Of a stretch of DNA of 63,959 bases, positions 37,011 to 46,454 are shown one piece after another (the first letter of the stretch is position 1; each line of letters begins with the position of its first letter). This DNA comes from an uncultured Bacteroidia bacterium (lineage in GTDB: Bacteria; Bacteroidota; Bacteroidia; Bacteroidales; Prolixibacteraceae), in the NCBI GenBank assembly GCA_903897145.1, contig CAIUAN010000036.1, positions 1-63,959 of the forward strand, written 5' to 3'. The notes beneath the pieces were generated by a model. That model was not told the origin of the DNA, searched no databases, and worked only from the letters and a program-made list of their open reading frames with translations. The translations under genes and the position numbers were made by a program.

Positions 37011-37544
37011 CTATTTAACAATATATGTAATTAAGCTTTTTCTTGGAGTTTCAACAAGTAGGGTATATCCAAGTGGTGGAATCCGAAGCGCTACTTTATT
37101 CTTTCCTTGGAAATCGATCAGCTCGCCAATCACACCGGTCATAGGACCGGAAATGATCTCTACCAATTGTCCTGGTTTGAGTTGTTCGATTGTTACGTCA
37201 AGCTCAACTTCGTGTTGACCAAGCAGTCTTTTTAGCAGATTAATATCCTCATCTTTTATGATCGCGGCCTTCCCTTCGAAAAACACGTAGCAGACCACAT
37301 TATAAACCTGAAGGACCTTTTCATAATCTTTTTTGATAATGTAAACAAAGACATAACCCGAAATCAAGGGCATCTCGACCCATTTTTTCCGATCGCTCCA
37401 TTGTCTTAGCTTACGTTGTAGCGGCACGTAGGCCTCGATATTCTGATGTTGCAAGTCGTCCAGGACTTTCTTCTCTGATCTTGATTTCACCCGTATGGCA
37501 AACCAGTGAGAAGGCAATTTGTTGATTTCTGTCTTTTCAGTCAC
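37011..37544 (-). CDS. UpxY/NusG-like transcription antiterminator
   Basis: 177 residues. The NusG N-terminal domain (HWFAIRVKSRSEKKVLDDL, then ISGYVFVYI) is followed by a C-terminal KOW-like part (KPGQLVEIISGPMTGVIGEL). UpxY-type NusG paralogs are encoded first in Bacteroides capsule operons, where they prevent premature termination in the leader. The position here, first in a 20-kb polysaccharide locus, fits. The start codon is GTG at 37544. No UpxZ partner is seen. Confidence 0.9.
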   Translation of the reverse strand: MTEKTEINKLPSHWFAIRVKSRSEKKVLDDLQHQNIEAYVPLQRKLRQWSDRKKWVEMPLISGYVFVYIIKKDYEKVLQVYNVVCYVFFEGKAAIIKDEDINLLKRLLGQHEVELDVTIEQLKPGQLVEIISGPMTGVIGELIDFQGKNKVALRIPPLGYTLLVETPRKSLITYIVK

Positions 37545-38053
37545 GAGTAAAAAATTGGTGTTAATCTAACTTTATAAATAGTTTGTTAAAGAAACCTGTT
37601 CCAAGTTTCTTTTGGTAATTTTTATTTTTTACGATTGCCAGTCAACTATCTTTGGTTTCTCTTTTTGCATCTTCTAGCAAACGGCGAATGTTCTTGGTTT
37701 ACTACTAAAACTTTACATTCTTAGTCCAAGTTAATGTGGCTAAGATCTCCCTCATCTGGGGATTGATTTAGACATATTCTAAAGATTTAAAGCTTCTTAA
37801 TTCGTCGTTTTTAACCTGATCGCAGGTTTTTTAATAATTGATTTTAAATCTCTATTTCATACTGCTACGATATTGTATTTGAAATGATTAGGGTCCAAAT
37901 GTAAGCATATGATTGAAAAAGACAAAAACAAATGTGTGCTCAGCCCATTAAGTATGAGCGAATGTAATTCTTTTTCACTCGTAATTGGTTGCTGCGTGTT
38001 AAATAATAGCAGTATTGCATTTCATCTATTTTGGGACGAATGGGGGAGGGAAA
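37545..38053. other. Upstream region of the polysaccharide locus
   Basis: 509 bp that must contain the locus promoter and leader on the minus strand. No exact TAnnTTTG element, invertible-promoter inverted repeats or coding potential were recognised. Confidence 0.35.
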
Positions 38054-38285
38054 GATAATTATGAATTACGAATTCGTAAAACTCTTAAGTAACCCCGAAG
38101 GGGTGCTATTTTAATAACTACCGGTATAGCCAGTAGGACCCGGTATAGCCGGTAGGACCCGGTAGGACCCAGTAGAGCTGGTAGAATCGGTGAAGCCGAT
38201 AGAGTGAAGTGATAGAAACAACGATGCCAAGGGAGCCCTGAAAGGGTTCAATAGCTCATCACCCCCTTCTAAATCGCTACAAGAG
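38054..38285. repeat. Degenerate repeats downstream of the surface-protein gene
   Basis: An ATTATGAATTACGAATT unit, a CCCCGAAGGGG palindrome, about five imperfect tandem copies of a CCGGTAnnnCCnGTAGGAC-type unit (38119-38175) and a GAGCCCTGAAAGGGTTCA palindrome. The same classes recur at 3093-3592 and 42411-43175. Confidence 0.75.
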
Positions 38286-38311
38286 CAGACTTTAGAAATG
38301 AGTTAATCTTG

Positions 38312-40387
38312 TTAAAACGACCGCACCGCCCTGACACGATAAAGAGTGCCTTTGTCAGAACTGGAGTTGTAATCTGGAACGCCTAGGTTAATGTCAAAAG
38401 TTTGCTTGTAGGCTGGAGTTGCACTTCTTTCAGAAGAACTCCAATAGGTGCCAGTAGAAAAGCCGCCAATTAAAGCTTGATTGATATACAATTTGTTCAA
38501 CTCGTCCCGACTAGGTAAATACCAGTCTGTAAAACCACCTCCTGTATAAGCACGCGCTAATCCTGCGGCATAGGTTGAAGCAGTTTGACCATATGTTGTT
38601 ATGATTGTAGTCGTATTGGCTAATCCGCCACCGATAATAACGGCGACTGCGCTAGTGGACGTATTAGACCCTTTATTCCATCTGATTCCGGTACTTTGAT
38701 CTGCTGTTGCTGCAATTAAACCGTGCACTTGACCATCCACATAGCCAACATCACCTGAGGCGAAAATATAGGCTACTTTACCCCCTTGGTAGGTGTCGCC
38801 AACGTTTAATGTTTGATCCGTCTTACCGCTCATATTGGTCCAAAATGAACCATTGAAGACCTCTAATTGAACAGTCGTGGTATTCCAAATCATTAAACCT
38901 GCAACCCCTGTAATTAAATTTCTTTGCGTAGAGGTCATCCTTGGCGGCAAAAATCCTTGCGTGGTGGACGCCACATCTAATGCAGCTGAGCTTGCTGGAC
39001 TATTTGTCCCCACTCCAACACTTCCAGTTCCACTTGGTATCAATGCAACATTTTGATTGGTCCCTCCGGCAGTGAATGTCAAGGCCGAAGTTCCTGTGAT
39101 CGAACCATTATTTGTTCCTGTTCCTCCATTATCGACGGGTAAGGTACCGGTCACCTTGGTTGTAAGGTCGATTGATCCTGCCAGCTGAGCATTGGTCACC
39201 TTGCCTGAACCAATGGTGGTTACTCCAGTACTGTCGATGGTCACATCGCCTGTCGGGGTTACTGCGATAGCCCGATTTATTGCGTTACCCACGATTATTT
39301 TTCCTGAGTTCAGCGCAGAGCCAATCGGTGAAACTCCAGTAATGGTGGTATTGGTTGCACCAGTCACACGACCTTTGGCATCAACTGTTACAACCGGTAC
39401 TGAGGTTGCACTTCCGTAGGTATTAGCAGTCACACCTGTTGATGCTAAGGTTGTTGAATTACCTACTGAAGTCACATCACCCGTTAGATCCGCATTGGTA
39501 GTTACTGTAGCAGCATTTCCTGTTACACTTCCCACGATTGGATTGGTAACAGTTAGATCTGTTAATGTGCCAACGCTTGTTAAACTGGAATTAACCACAT
39601 TGGATGCGAGTGTCGTACCGGTTAAAGTTCCGGCAACGGCGGTTACCGTTATATTCGCACTGCCATCAAATGCTACCCCATTGATATTTCGTGCTGTAGC
39701 TAATGTTGTTGCAGTTGCTGCATTTCCTGTGGTATTTTGATCCCAGATTGGAACATTTCCTGTTAATAAAGAATAGTTAATCGATCCAGCCACTAAAGTT
39801 CCAACTGAAGTAATAGTTGATTGCGTAGTGGGTGATAATTGAGAGGTTATATTTGATAAATTTAAATTGGATAGACTCGTAATCGAAGAGCTTATCGCAT
39901 TGACTAAATCGGTTGGCGAGACCCAGGTTGGGATCGGAAGGTATGGATAGCTGGTAGAAGGGATTAATGTTAAGAAACTGCCGGTTGATTTCGAGGCTAA
40001 TTTAATGGCATCTGATCCATCAAAATAAATCATATCTCCTTGTCTACTCATGGGAGACAAGGAATTAAATGCAGCTTTTAAAGTCGTTTTACCAGTCCCA
40101 CCGTTTGCAACAGGCAAGGTACCTGTGACACCTGTCGTTAAGGGCAGCCCGGTCAGGTTCGTGGCAACTCCCGATGCAGGGGTTCCCAATGCTGGGGTCA
40201 CTAAGATCGGACTCGTTAAGGTTTTTTGTCCTCCAACGGTCTGATCAGAAGAAAGGTCCACAAAATTTAGATCCACCTTGGCTCCATTGGCATTCACCAC
40301 CTTTTGTTGAGCATAGAGGTTATGAAGGGTTAGAAGACAAAATATGGTCAGTGTTGTCGAGATAAAAAATTTATTCCTGAAATTCAT
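38312..40387 (-). CDS. Repetitive surface protein with C-terminal DUF1566-like domain
   Basis: 691 residues: signal peptide (ending NLYAQQ), then a Ser/Thr/Gly/Val-rich region to about residue 480 with repeated motifs such as [27 protein letters not shown] and [16 protein letters not shown] that recall phage tail-fibre proteins. The C-terminal 170 residues ([44 protein letters not shown]) are a DUF1566/Lcl-type lectin-like domain. A cell-surface adhesin-like role is inferred. No type IX sorting tail is evident. Confidence 0.85.
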   Translation of the reverse strand: MNFRNKFFISTTLTIFCLLTLHNLYAQQKVVNANGAKVDLNFVDLSSDQTVGGQKTLTSPILVTPALGTPASGVATNLTGLPLTTGVTGTLPVANGGTGKTTLKAAFNSLSPMSRQGDMIYFDGSDAIKLASKSTGSFLTLIPSTSYPYLPIPTWVSPTDLVNAISSSITSLSNLNLSNITSQLSPTTQSTITSVGTLVAGSINYSLLTGNVPIWDQNTTGNAATATTLATARNINGVAFDGSANITVTAVAGTLTGTTLASNVVNSSLTSVGTLTDLTVTNPIVGSVTGNAATVTTNADLTGDVTSVGNSTTLASTGVTANTYGSATSVPVVTVDAKGRVTGATNTTITGVSPIGSALNSGKIIVGNAINRAIAVTPTGDVTIDSTGVTTIGSGKVTNAQLAGSIDLTTKVTGTLPVDNGGTGTNNGSITGTSALTFTAGGTNQNVALIPSGTGSVGVGTNSPASSAALDVASTTQGFLPPRMTSTQRNLITGVAGLMIWNTTTVQLEVFNGSFWTNMSGKTDQTLNVGDTYQGGKVAYIFASGDVGYVDGQVHGLIAATADQSTGIRWNKGSNTSTSAVAVIIGGGLANTTTIITTYGQTASTYAAGLARAYTGGGFTDWYLPSRDELNKLYINQALIGGFSTGTYWSSSERSATPAYKQTFDINLGVPDYNSSSDKGTLYRVRAVRSF

Positions 40388-41137
40388 AGGTAATTATCTG
40401 TAATCTTAAAAATGAAAACTGCTGATTAACTTCATCCTTCCTGTAATTTAGTAAACCCACTTTAAGATGAATTCTTTAGAAATTTCTTACATGATCGGGA
40501 GGCTATTTTTAACCCGATTGTCAGAATAGAGTGGTATTATTCCAAACTCATGCAATCAAATTCAAAAATATATTCTTGTTACAAAACATTTAGAAAAGCA
40601 GTGCTGAACTTTGACCACTTTTAGAAAACACTTTGCGTCATTTGGTAAAAATGGACAATGGATTATTTTAAAATTTACACTAACAAGTTGATTTGTAGAT
40701 ATATGATAAGAAAAAAGAGTAGCACTCTGTAGATAAATGGTTTTTAGTTTGCTTTAGGAGAATGGTTTGTATAAAGCATTTATTGGTCTGGGGAGGAGCA
40801 ATAAGCAACCTGAAATAAGTTAATTTACGTATCCATAGTCGATTTAATTTAGCACCAAATGTTCTTGGATATGCAGATTTATTCAGATTAAATAAGAATA
40901 ATGCAAAAATAAATTGTAGTAGGCCAGCTCTAAGAGCTTTGAATAGGCTTCGAAGCAAGGATCTCTTGATCGAAGCGTTTGACAAAATGAGCTTGCCTTA
41001 GAAGATTAAGCTCATTTTGATTTATAGGATCTTGGGATTTGTGATTTAGAGAGGCGGTTCGGGATGTATGCAGGAGCCTTTACTTTTCAAATCTCCTAAG
41101 TTAACTGAAGTGTAAGCAGGAAATAAAAAATGGAGAA
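40388..41137. other. Non-coding stretch upstream of the surface-protein gene
   Basis: 750 bp. The minus strand has one TATTTTTG (40563-40570), an exact TAnnTTTG match without a well-spaced -33 box. A 101-codon frame at 40680-40985 lacks family features and is not annotated. Confidence 0.4.
40984..41018. terminator. Weak hairpin downstream of the AraC-type gene
   Basis: An 11-bp perfect inverted repeat AAAATGAGCTT / AAGCTCATTTT with a 13-nt loop, about 120 bp past the AraC-type stop. The T-run is only four bases on either side. Confidence 0.4.
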
Positions 41138-42301
41138 CTAGTCTTCCGGTGGTAGGTTGAAATATTCAGTTGGGGATTTACCTTTCTCCTTTTTGAAGGC
41201 TTTGTTAAACGTGCTGCGGTATTGATAACCAGAATCCATTGCCAAGTTTTCAATTGTGTAGATGCCAGGTTTTTGGGTATAACAATCTATGAAGTGGCCA
41301 ATACGGTAACCATTCAAATATTCTCTAAAGCTTTTCTCAATGATTTGGTTGACTAAAAATGAACAGTGATGAACGGGGACATTCATCAGTCCAGCTAAGG
41401 CCACTAAACTAAATTCGGGATTTAGAAATGGTTTTTTCTCCGCCATTAGATTTTCCAAAACCTTCGCCTGCTCAACCCATTTTGATACGGTCTCTGTATC
41501 AAACGTGTGATCTATCCTTATTTTGGCATGAGGGAAATCCTGTTTTAAATCTTTCTTTTGCAATGGGCGATTGACTGAATTTGATTTGATCTTCAAATTC
41601 CCATAAAGAATAACCGGATGACGAAAGGTCCAAAATATGAAGATGAAAATACCTGCACTAAGTATCATGGAATATGGTCCGCTTCGGAATAATGATTCTA
41701 ATGTGGAACCTGTTCTCGCTAAGTTGAATGTGTAAATGATTGCAAAAAAGAATTGTATGGTTAAGATCCCTAAAAATATTTCTAAATGATAGCGACCCGT
41801 TGAATAGATTTTGTTCCTCTTATTCAATAGATATAGAATCAATAAGCGCCATGATAAGCTCAGATATACAATTTCAATCGCTGATCGTAAAAAAATAAGT
41901 GTGTTGACCGGAATAATAGTTACCAAATAGCGACTACTAGATTCAGCCTCTAAGAAATTATGATTAAGAAGCTCAACTTTTCCCGAAAATAAGGCGACTA
42001 ATAATGGGATTATATTTATGCAACCCAGGGAAAAAGGTAGGAGATGCCATAGATCTTTACGATTCAATTTCGACGAGTCGTTGAGAAAAGAATGAATATA
42101 CAGGTAAATAACTGGACCGCTTATGATTGCAAGTGTGGCTGTCGGAATAAAAAGGATATTGCTGTAATAGTCGCTGCCTAGCGAAACGGAAAGAATAAAT
42201 AGGTAAATAATGACTCGAATAGTGAAAAATATTCCTAGAAGTTTATTCAGTAGTAAGTTTCCCGAAGAATAAAAGAATAGCTGTATCGCAAAAATTAGCA
42301 A
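41138..42301 (-). CDS. Membrane-anchored AraC-family transcriptional regulator
   Basis: 387 residues: seven predicted helices in the first 230 residues and a C-terminal AraC HTH domain (IYTIENLAMDSGYQYRSTFN, then FKKEKGKSPTEYF). Such 7TM-AraC proteins are common in Bacteroidota and presumably sense an envelope or external signal. The start is uncertain: 42301 is TTG, and a plausible hydrophobic frame (FELSLGIGTVVL) continues upstream to a TAG without an ATG, so the true start may be a rare codon slightly upstream. The target is unknown. Confidence 0.85.
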   Translation of the reverse strand: MLIFAIQLFFYSSGNLLLNKLLGIFFTIRVIIYLFILSVSLGSDYYSNILFIPTATLAIISGPVIYLYIHSFLNDSSKLNRKDLWHLLPFSLGCINIIPLLVALFSGKVELLNHNFLEAESSSRYLVTIIPVNTLIFLRSAIEIVYLSLSWRLLILYLLNKRNKIYSTGRYHLEIFLGILTIQFFFAIIYTFNLARTGSTLESLFRSGPYSMILSAGIFIFIFWTFRHPVILYGNLKIKSNSVNRPLQKKDLKQDFPHAKIRIDHTFDTETVSKWVEQAKVLENLMAEKKPFLNPEFSLVALAGLMNVPVHHCSFLVNQIIEKSFREYLNGYRIGHFIDCYTQKPGIYTIENLAMDSGYQYRSTFNKAFKKEKGKSPTEYFNLPPED

Positions 42302-42410
42302 AACAACTGTCCCAATACCAAGCGATAGTTCGAAAAAATTGATTCTTGAATGCGAATATATATGTATCTAAATAATCCAATTTAAGCTGCAGAAACCAAA
42401 CTTTCAAAGA

Positions 42411-42535
42411 TATGAAATTACGAATTAGGAATTACGAATTACGAAAAAAAGGAATTACGAATTACGAAAAAAAGAAATTACGTCCGTCAGCTGACGGAAG
42501 GAATTATGAATTACGTTCGTCGGTTGACGTGTGGA
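42411..42535. repeat. GAATTACGAATTA-type repeats
   Basis: Iterated GAAATTACGAATTAGGAATTACG units with GTCCGTCAGCTGACGGAAGG palindromes, the same class as at 3093-3592. No coding potential. Confidence 0.8.
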
Positions 42536-42561
42536 CACCAAAGAATAACCAATTAAAATGA

Positions 42562-42599
42562 AACTAGCCTAAGCAAATCTAGATTTGCTTAGGCTAGTT
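42562..42599 (-). terminator. Perfect 38-bp palindrome terminating tRNA-Pro
   Basis: Two 19-bp arms (AACTAGCCTAAGCAAATCT and its exact complement) without a spacer, starting 10 bp after the tRNA 3' end and followed on the minus strand by TTTCATTTT. It probably serves as the intrinsic terminator of the tRNA transcript. Confidence 0.7.
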
Positions 42600-42608
42600 A
42601 AAAATCTG

Positions 42609-42682
42609 TCGGGGTGACAAGATTTGAACTTGCGACCCCTCGCCCCCCAGACGAGTACGCTACCAGGCTGCGCTACACCCCG
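42609..42682 (-). tRNA. tRNA-Pro, anticodon GGG
   Basis: 74 nt. Acceptor stem CGGGGTG/CACCCCG, D-loop AGCGCAGCCTGGTAGC, anticodon stem CTCGT/GCGAG with loop CTGGGGG (anticodon GGG), and T-arm ending with GTTCAAATC. CCA is not encoded. It reads proline codons CCC and CCU. Confidence 0.97.
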
Positions 42683-42769
42683 AAATTCATGTTGAGAACA
42701 ACATGGCTGTAAAAATACGATCTTTTTCTTAATCCATGAATGGCCGAAATAAGCCTTGAATAGAATCTA

Positions 42770-43175
42770 TAGCAACCCCGTAGGGGTGTTATTATCATAA
42801 AACCTGAAGTCTTTGGTAATCAGCAACCCCGTAGGGGTGGTATTATTCTAAAACATGCGGTCAGCGGTAATCTGGAGCCCTGCAAGGGTTCAACCCCTTC
42901 GGGGCTGACGGCTTTCACTTGTACTAATTAGCCATGAGTTATCACTCATGGCTATTAAAATAAAACCCTTTCAGGGTTAAGAACTCAATTGCATCCTGAG
43001 CCAATCCTCTTTTTTTATTTTTTATCTTGGTGTTTCTTTGGTGTCCGTCCGTCCGTATGTCAATTGACGGACGGACGGGACGGACGGTTATCATATTGTC
43101 ACCCCTACGGGGTTTTAGTTATCATGCTAGCTTTTTTAGTTACCATAATGTCACCCCTACGGGGTTATGACTTGG
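42770..43175. repeat. Composite inverted cluster of CCCCGTAGGGG and CCGTCCGT repeats
   Basis: Two direct copies of AACCCCGTAGGGGTG (about 42774 and 42832) are mirrored by two reverse copies CACCCCTACGGGGTT (about 43096 and 43150). Between them are GAGCCCTGCAAGGGTTCA, CCCCTTCGGGG, a CCATGAGTTATCACTCATGG hairpin, and a GTCCGTCCGTCCGT...ACGGACGGACGG inverted tetranucleotide repeat (43039-43087). No gene is apparent. Confidence 0.8.
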
Positions 43176-43260
43176 GCTGTAATTCGTCGTAACTAACTTT
43201 ATGTTTAAAACTTTTAGAGGTTATTTAACTTTATCTTTCCATTACTTCTGAAATTTGCCT

Positions 43261-43268
43261 TAACTTTG
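43261..43268 (+). promoter_or_regulatory. -7 promoter element of trxB
   Basis: TAACTTTG matches TAnnTTTG exactly, 24 bp before the ATG at 43293. No good -33 box is seen. Confidence 0.5.
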
Positions 43269-43292
43269 AAAAAGATCATAAAAAGTAAGTAA

Positions 43293-44294
43293 ATGGAATT
43301 GTTCAAACCTATGAATACAACAGAAAATCAACCGGTAAAAGAGGTTGTGGCATCTGAAATAGAGCATGTTAAATGCTTAATTATTGGATCAGGACCTGCT
43401 GGATTTACAGCAGCTATCTACGCAGCCCGCGCGAACCTCTATCCGGTTATGTACGAAGGACTACAGCCAGGTGGCCAGTTAACCACCACCACTGAAGTGG
43501 AGAATTTTCCAGGTTACCCTGAAGGGATCACAGGACCTGAGATGATGGAAGATCTCAAAAAACAAGCAGCTCGCTTTGGTACTGATATCCGCTGGGGTAT
43601 CGCGACAGCGTCCGATTTCTCTGGATCTATTCATAAAGTAACAATCGATGAAAAGAAAATCATTGAAGCTGAAACCGTGATTATCGCAACCGGAGCTACT
43701 GCACTTTATCTTGGTATTCCTGATGAGACAAAATATGCGGGCTCAGGCGTCTCAGCTTGCGCGACTTGCGATGGATTCTTCTATCGCAATAAGGATGTGG
43801 CTGTCGTTGGTGGCGGTGATACCGCTTGTGAAGAGGCTATTTACTTGGCTGGATTGTGTCGTAAGGTCTATCTGATCGTTCGTCGGGATGAGCTTCGCGC
43901 CTCTAAGGTGATGCAAGATCGAGCGATTAAAACACCTAACATTGAAATTCTTTGGAAACATCAAACCAAAGGGTTGTTTGGTAATGGTGTGGTCGAAGGG
44001 GTAAATCTAATCAAAAATAAAGGGGAAGCCGATGAGGCAGAGGTGAGTATTAGCGTAGATGGATTTTTCTTAGCCATTGGCCATAAGCCAAACTCAGCAA
44101 TCTTTAAAGACTACCTCAATACCGATGAGATAGGATATATTAAAACCATTGGCGACTCTTCTAAGACGAACGTAGAAGGTGTATTTGCTTGTGGTGATGT
44201 GATGGACCATATCTACCGTCAGGCGGTTACAGCTGCTGGATCTGGCTGTAAGGCTGCGATCGACGCTGAACGTTATCTTTCAGAAAAACATTAA
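43293..44294 (+). CDS. trxB: Thioredoxin reductase
   Basis: A 333-residue FAD/NADPH enzyme reducing thioredoxin. FAD-binding GSGPAGFTAAIYAARA, the redox-active CATC (in SACATCDGFF), NADPH-binding GGGDTACEEA and the C-terminal FAD motif GVFACGDV are all present. It has an N-terminal extension of about 25 residues before the first strand; translation could also begin at the second Met (43311). Monocistronic with its own promoter and terminator. Confidence 0.95.
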   Translation: MELFKPMNTTENQPVKEVVASEIEHVKCLIIGSGPAGFTAAIYAARANLYPVMYEGLQPGGQLTTTTEVENFPGYPEGITGPEMMEDLKKQAARFGTDIRWGIATASDFSGSIHKVTIDEKKIIEAETVIIATGATALYLGIPDETKYAGSGVSACATCDGFFYRNKDVAVVGGGDTACEEAIYLAGLCRKVYLIVRRDELRASKVMQDRAIKTPNIEILWKHQTKGLFGNGVVEGVNLIKNKGEADEAEVSISVDGFFLAIGHKPNSAIFKDYLNTDEIGYIKTIGDSSKTNVEGVFACGDVMDHIYRQAVTAAGSGCKAAIDAERYLSEKH

Positions 44295-44334
44295 GAACTC
44301 AGAACCTTAAGGTCGAGTTTTGAGTTTACGACAT

Positions 44335-44369
44335 AAAAAAAGCCCCTTCAGATTGAAGGGGCTTTTTTT
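44335..44369. terminator. Bidirectional terminator between trxB and the oxoamine synthase gene
   Basis: A perfect 15-bp stem (AAAAAAAGCCCCTTC / GAAGGGGCTTTTTTT) with a 5-nt loop lies between two convergent genes and suits both strands. Confidence 0.93.
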
Positions 44370-44386
44370 ATAACTTATCTTGAATA

Positions 44387-45631
44387 TTATTGAATCTGAG
44401 CAAATTTTGAATTCGCATATTTACCTGCTTCGAGGTTTGCGCGAACAGCTGAGAACGCTTGGATCGTATACTCTACATCTTCAAGAGTATGAATGGCTGT
44501 AGGAATCAAACGAAGCAATAACTGTCCTTTTGGAATCACAGGATACACCACGATGGAGCAGAAAATATTATAATTCTCACGAAGATCCATCACCACATTC
44601 GTTCCTTCAGGAACACTTCCCGAAAGGTAGACCGGGGTAACAGGTGAATTAGTAACGCCCAAGTCGAAGTTTTGAGCTTTTAAGCCTGCTTGAAGCGCAT
44701 TCACAACAGTCCATAACTGCTCTCTGAGCTGCGGTTGTGTGCGAATTAATTCAAGTCGTTTTAACAGGCCAATAACCATCGCCATAGGTAATGATTTTGC
44801 AAACGTCTGAGAACGCATGTTGTATCGCAGGAAGTCACATACCTCTTCGCTACTTGCTATAAAGGCTCCAATGCCTGCCATCGCTTTCGCAAAGGTGCCA
44901 AAATACATATCGATCTGATCTTGCACGCCAAAATGCTCACCGGCGCCTGCTCCGGTAGCACCCATGGTGCCAAATCCGTGTGCATCGTCTACAAGTAGGC
45001 GGAAATCGAACTCTTTTTTCAAGGCTACAACCTCGTCTAATTTGCCAAGATCTCCAGCCATTCCGAAGACTCCTTCAGTAATCACTAAAATACCTCCACC
45101 TGTCTTTTCTGCTAAAGCAGTAGCATGTGACAGTTGTTTGCGAAGGCTATCCATATCGTTGTGTAGGAAAACAAAACGCTTCCCCATGTGTAAGCGCACT
45201 CCATCTAAAATACAGGCATGAGCCTCTGCGTCATAGACAATAATATCATGTCGACCACAGACAGCATCAATGATTGAGATCATCCCTTGATAGCCAAAGT
45301 TTAGCAAGAAAGCATCTTGTTTACCAGTGAAACTCGCAAGTTGCTTCTCTAGCTCTTCGTGCATGCTAGTCTGTCCCGACATCATGCGAGCACCCATCGG
45401 GTAAGCTAGTCCATACTGAGCAGTAGCTGCTGCGTCCGCTTCCCGTACATCGGGATGATTGGCAAGACCGCAGTAGTTGTTTAGACTCCAGTTTAAGACC
45501 TCTTTACCACGAAATTTCATTCGTGACCCAATTTCTCCTTCTAATTTAGGAAATGAAAAATATCCATGAGCCTCTTTCTGATATTGGCCTAGATTGCCTT
45601 TGTCAGTTTTAAATTTTTCAAAAATATCCAC
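44387..45631 (-). CDS. PLP-dependent alpha-oxoamine synthase (serine palmitoyltransferase/KBL/BioF family)
   Basis: 414 residues. NYCGLANHPDV and YPMGARMMSGQTSMHEELE belong to the family core; DDAHGFGTMG and TFAKAMAGIGAF hold the PLP-binding Asp/His and Lys. The family condenses an amino acid with an acyl-CoA: serine palmitoyltransferase, 2-amino-3-ketobutyrate ligase or AONS. Lying 73 bp after pssA in a phospholipid gene group, a sphingolipid or sulfonolipid base synthesis role is attractive but unproven. The start codon is GTG. Confidence 0.85.
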   Translation of the reverse strand: MDIFEKFKTDKGNLGQYQKEAHGYFSFPKLEGEIGSRMKFRGKEVLNWSLNNYCGLANHPDVREADAAATAQYGLAYPMGARMMSGQTSMHEELEKQLASFTGKQDAFLLNFGYQGMISIIDAVCGRHDIIVYDAEAHACILDGVRLHMGKRFVFLHNDMDSLRKQLSHATALAEKTGGGILVITEGVFGMAGDLGKLDEVVALKKEFDFRLLVDDAHGFGTMGATGAGAGEHFGVQDQIDMYFGTFAKAMAGIGAFIASSEEVCDFLRYNMRSQTFAKSLPMAMVIGLLKRLELIRTQPQLREQLWTVVNALQAGLKAQNFDLGVTNSPVTPVYLSGSVPEGTNVVMDLRENYNIFCSIVVYPVIPKGQLLLRLIPTAIHTLEDVEYTIQAFSAVRANLEAGKYANSKFAQIQ

Positions 45632-45661
45632 TATTGTTTGATTTTATTTTTTTAGACTATG

Positions 45662-45689
45662 CAAAAGTATACTTTTTTCTTTTGCCAAA
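45662..45689 (-). promoter_or_regulatory. Promoter of the oxoamine synthase gene
   Basis: Minus strand TTTG (45686-45689), 16 nt, then TACTTTTG (45662-45669), an exact TAnnTTTG. The spacer is one base below the usual range. It separates this gene from the pssA-psd-cdsA transcript. Confidence 0.5.
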
Positions 45690-45704
45690 AAAACAGAATG
45701 TTAA

Positions 45705-46439
45705 TTACTTTTTCGGCTGGAAGAAGATTGAAATCAAAAGATATAAAATGATCGCTGCAGCTATTCCATACTGATAAAACAATAGAATCAGAATCGCTGA
45801 AAGGAAGAGAAAAATATATTGAATTTGATTCGTTTTCCAACTCAGTGTTTTCAGTTTAAGCGAAAATAGGTGAACCTCCGAGATCAGTAAGTACGACATC
45901 ACGATGGTTAGAATGATCAAGGTTAATGGTTGGCTCAAAACGGAGTCAATCAGTTGATATTTTCCATTCTCAATGATCAGCGCTAATGCGGAAATGAAAA
46001 GGGCATTGGCTGGAGTCGGAAGCCCTATAAAAGACTCTGTTTGTCGTGTATCGATATTGAACTTGGCTAGCCGAAGTCCAGATGCAACAGGGATCAATAA
46101 GGCAATCGATAAGGTTAATTGTTGGGCTAGGGAAAGAGCGGCTAGATTTTCAACTTTAACATGCAATCCAAAGATTGAATATTCGAGTAATGTCATCATG
46201 ATCACGCCTGGAGCAAGTCCGAAAGAGATCATATCTGCTAAGGAGTCAAGCTCTTTGCCGATGGGAGAGTAGGCGTGCAATAATCGAGCCGCCATCCCAT
46301 CAAAGAAATCAAATAGTGCCCCAAGAAAAATAAATAGCACCGCATGGGGTAAGTCTCCCTGAACGGCTAAGATGATAGCAATACTTCCTGCACAGATGTT
46401 CAGACAGGTGATAAAATTAGGGATGTGTTTTTTGAGCAT
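45705..46439 (-). CDS. pssA: CDP-diacylglycerol-serine O-phosphatidyltransferase
   Basis: A 244-residue integral membrane enzyme making phosphatidylserine. The CDP-alcohol phosphotransferase signature is complete in the segment DGMAARLLHAYSPIGKELD followed by SLAD. Several hydrophobic helices follow. It is directly downstream of psd (15 bp), so both steps of phosphatidylethanolamine synthesis are in one operon. Confidence 0.95.
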   Translation of the reverse strand: MLKKHIPNFITCLNICAGSIAIILAVQGDLPHAVLFIFLGALFDFFDGMAARLLHAYSPIGKELDSLADMISFGLAPGVIMMTLLEYSIFGLHVKVENLAALSLAQQLTLSIALLIPVASGLRLAKFNIDTRQTESFIGLPTPANALFISALALIIENGKYQLIDSVLSQPLTLIILTIVMSYLLISEVHLFSLKLKTLSWKTNQIQYIFLFLSAILILLFYQYGIAAAIILYLLISIFFQPKK

Positions 46440-46454
46440 GCTTTAGCGAATGAA

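Noticed and set aside
16502-37544. Possibility of two separate polysaccharide loci because there are two initiating transferases
   Set aside because: No strong terminator or opposite-strand break separates them apart from the inserted repeat/toxin-antitoxin region; one locus with a WecA-like enzyme at its end is simpler.
40680-40985. A 101-codon minus-strand frame upstream of the surface-protein gene
   Set aside because: Composition is basic and Leu/Phe-rich, with no signal peptide, domain or ribosome-binding context; likely chance in AT-rich DNA.
42989-43192. A 67-codon plus-strand frame upstream of trxB
   Set aside because: It is made of the CCGTCCGT and CCCCTACGGGG repeats and has no protein features.
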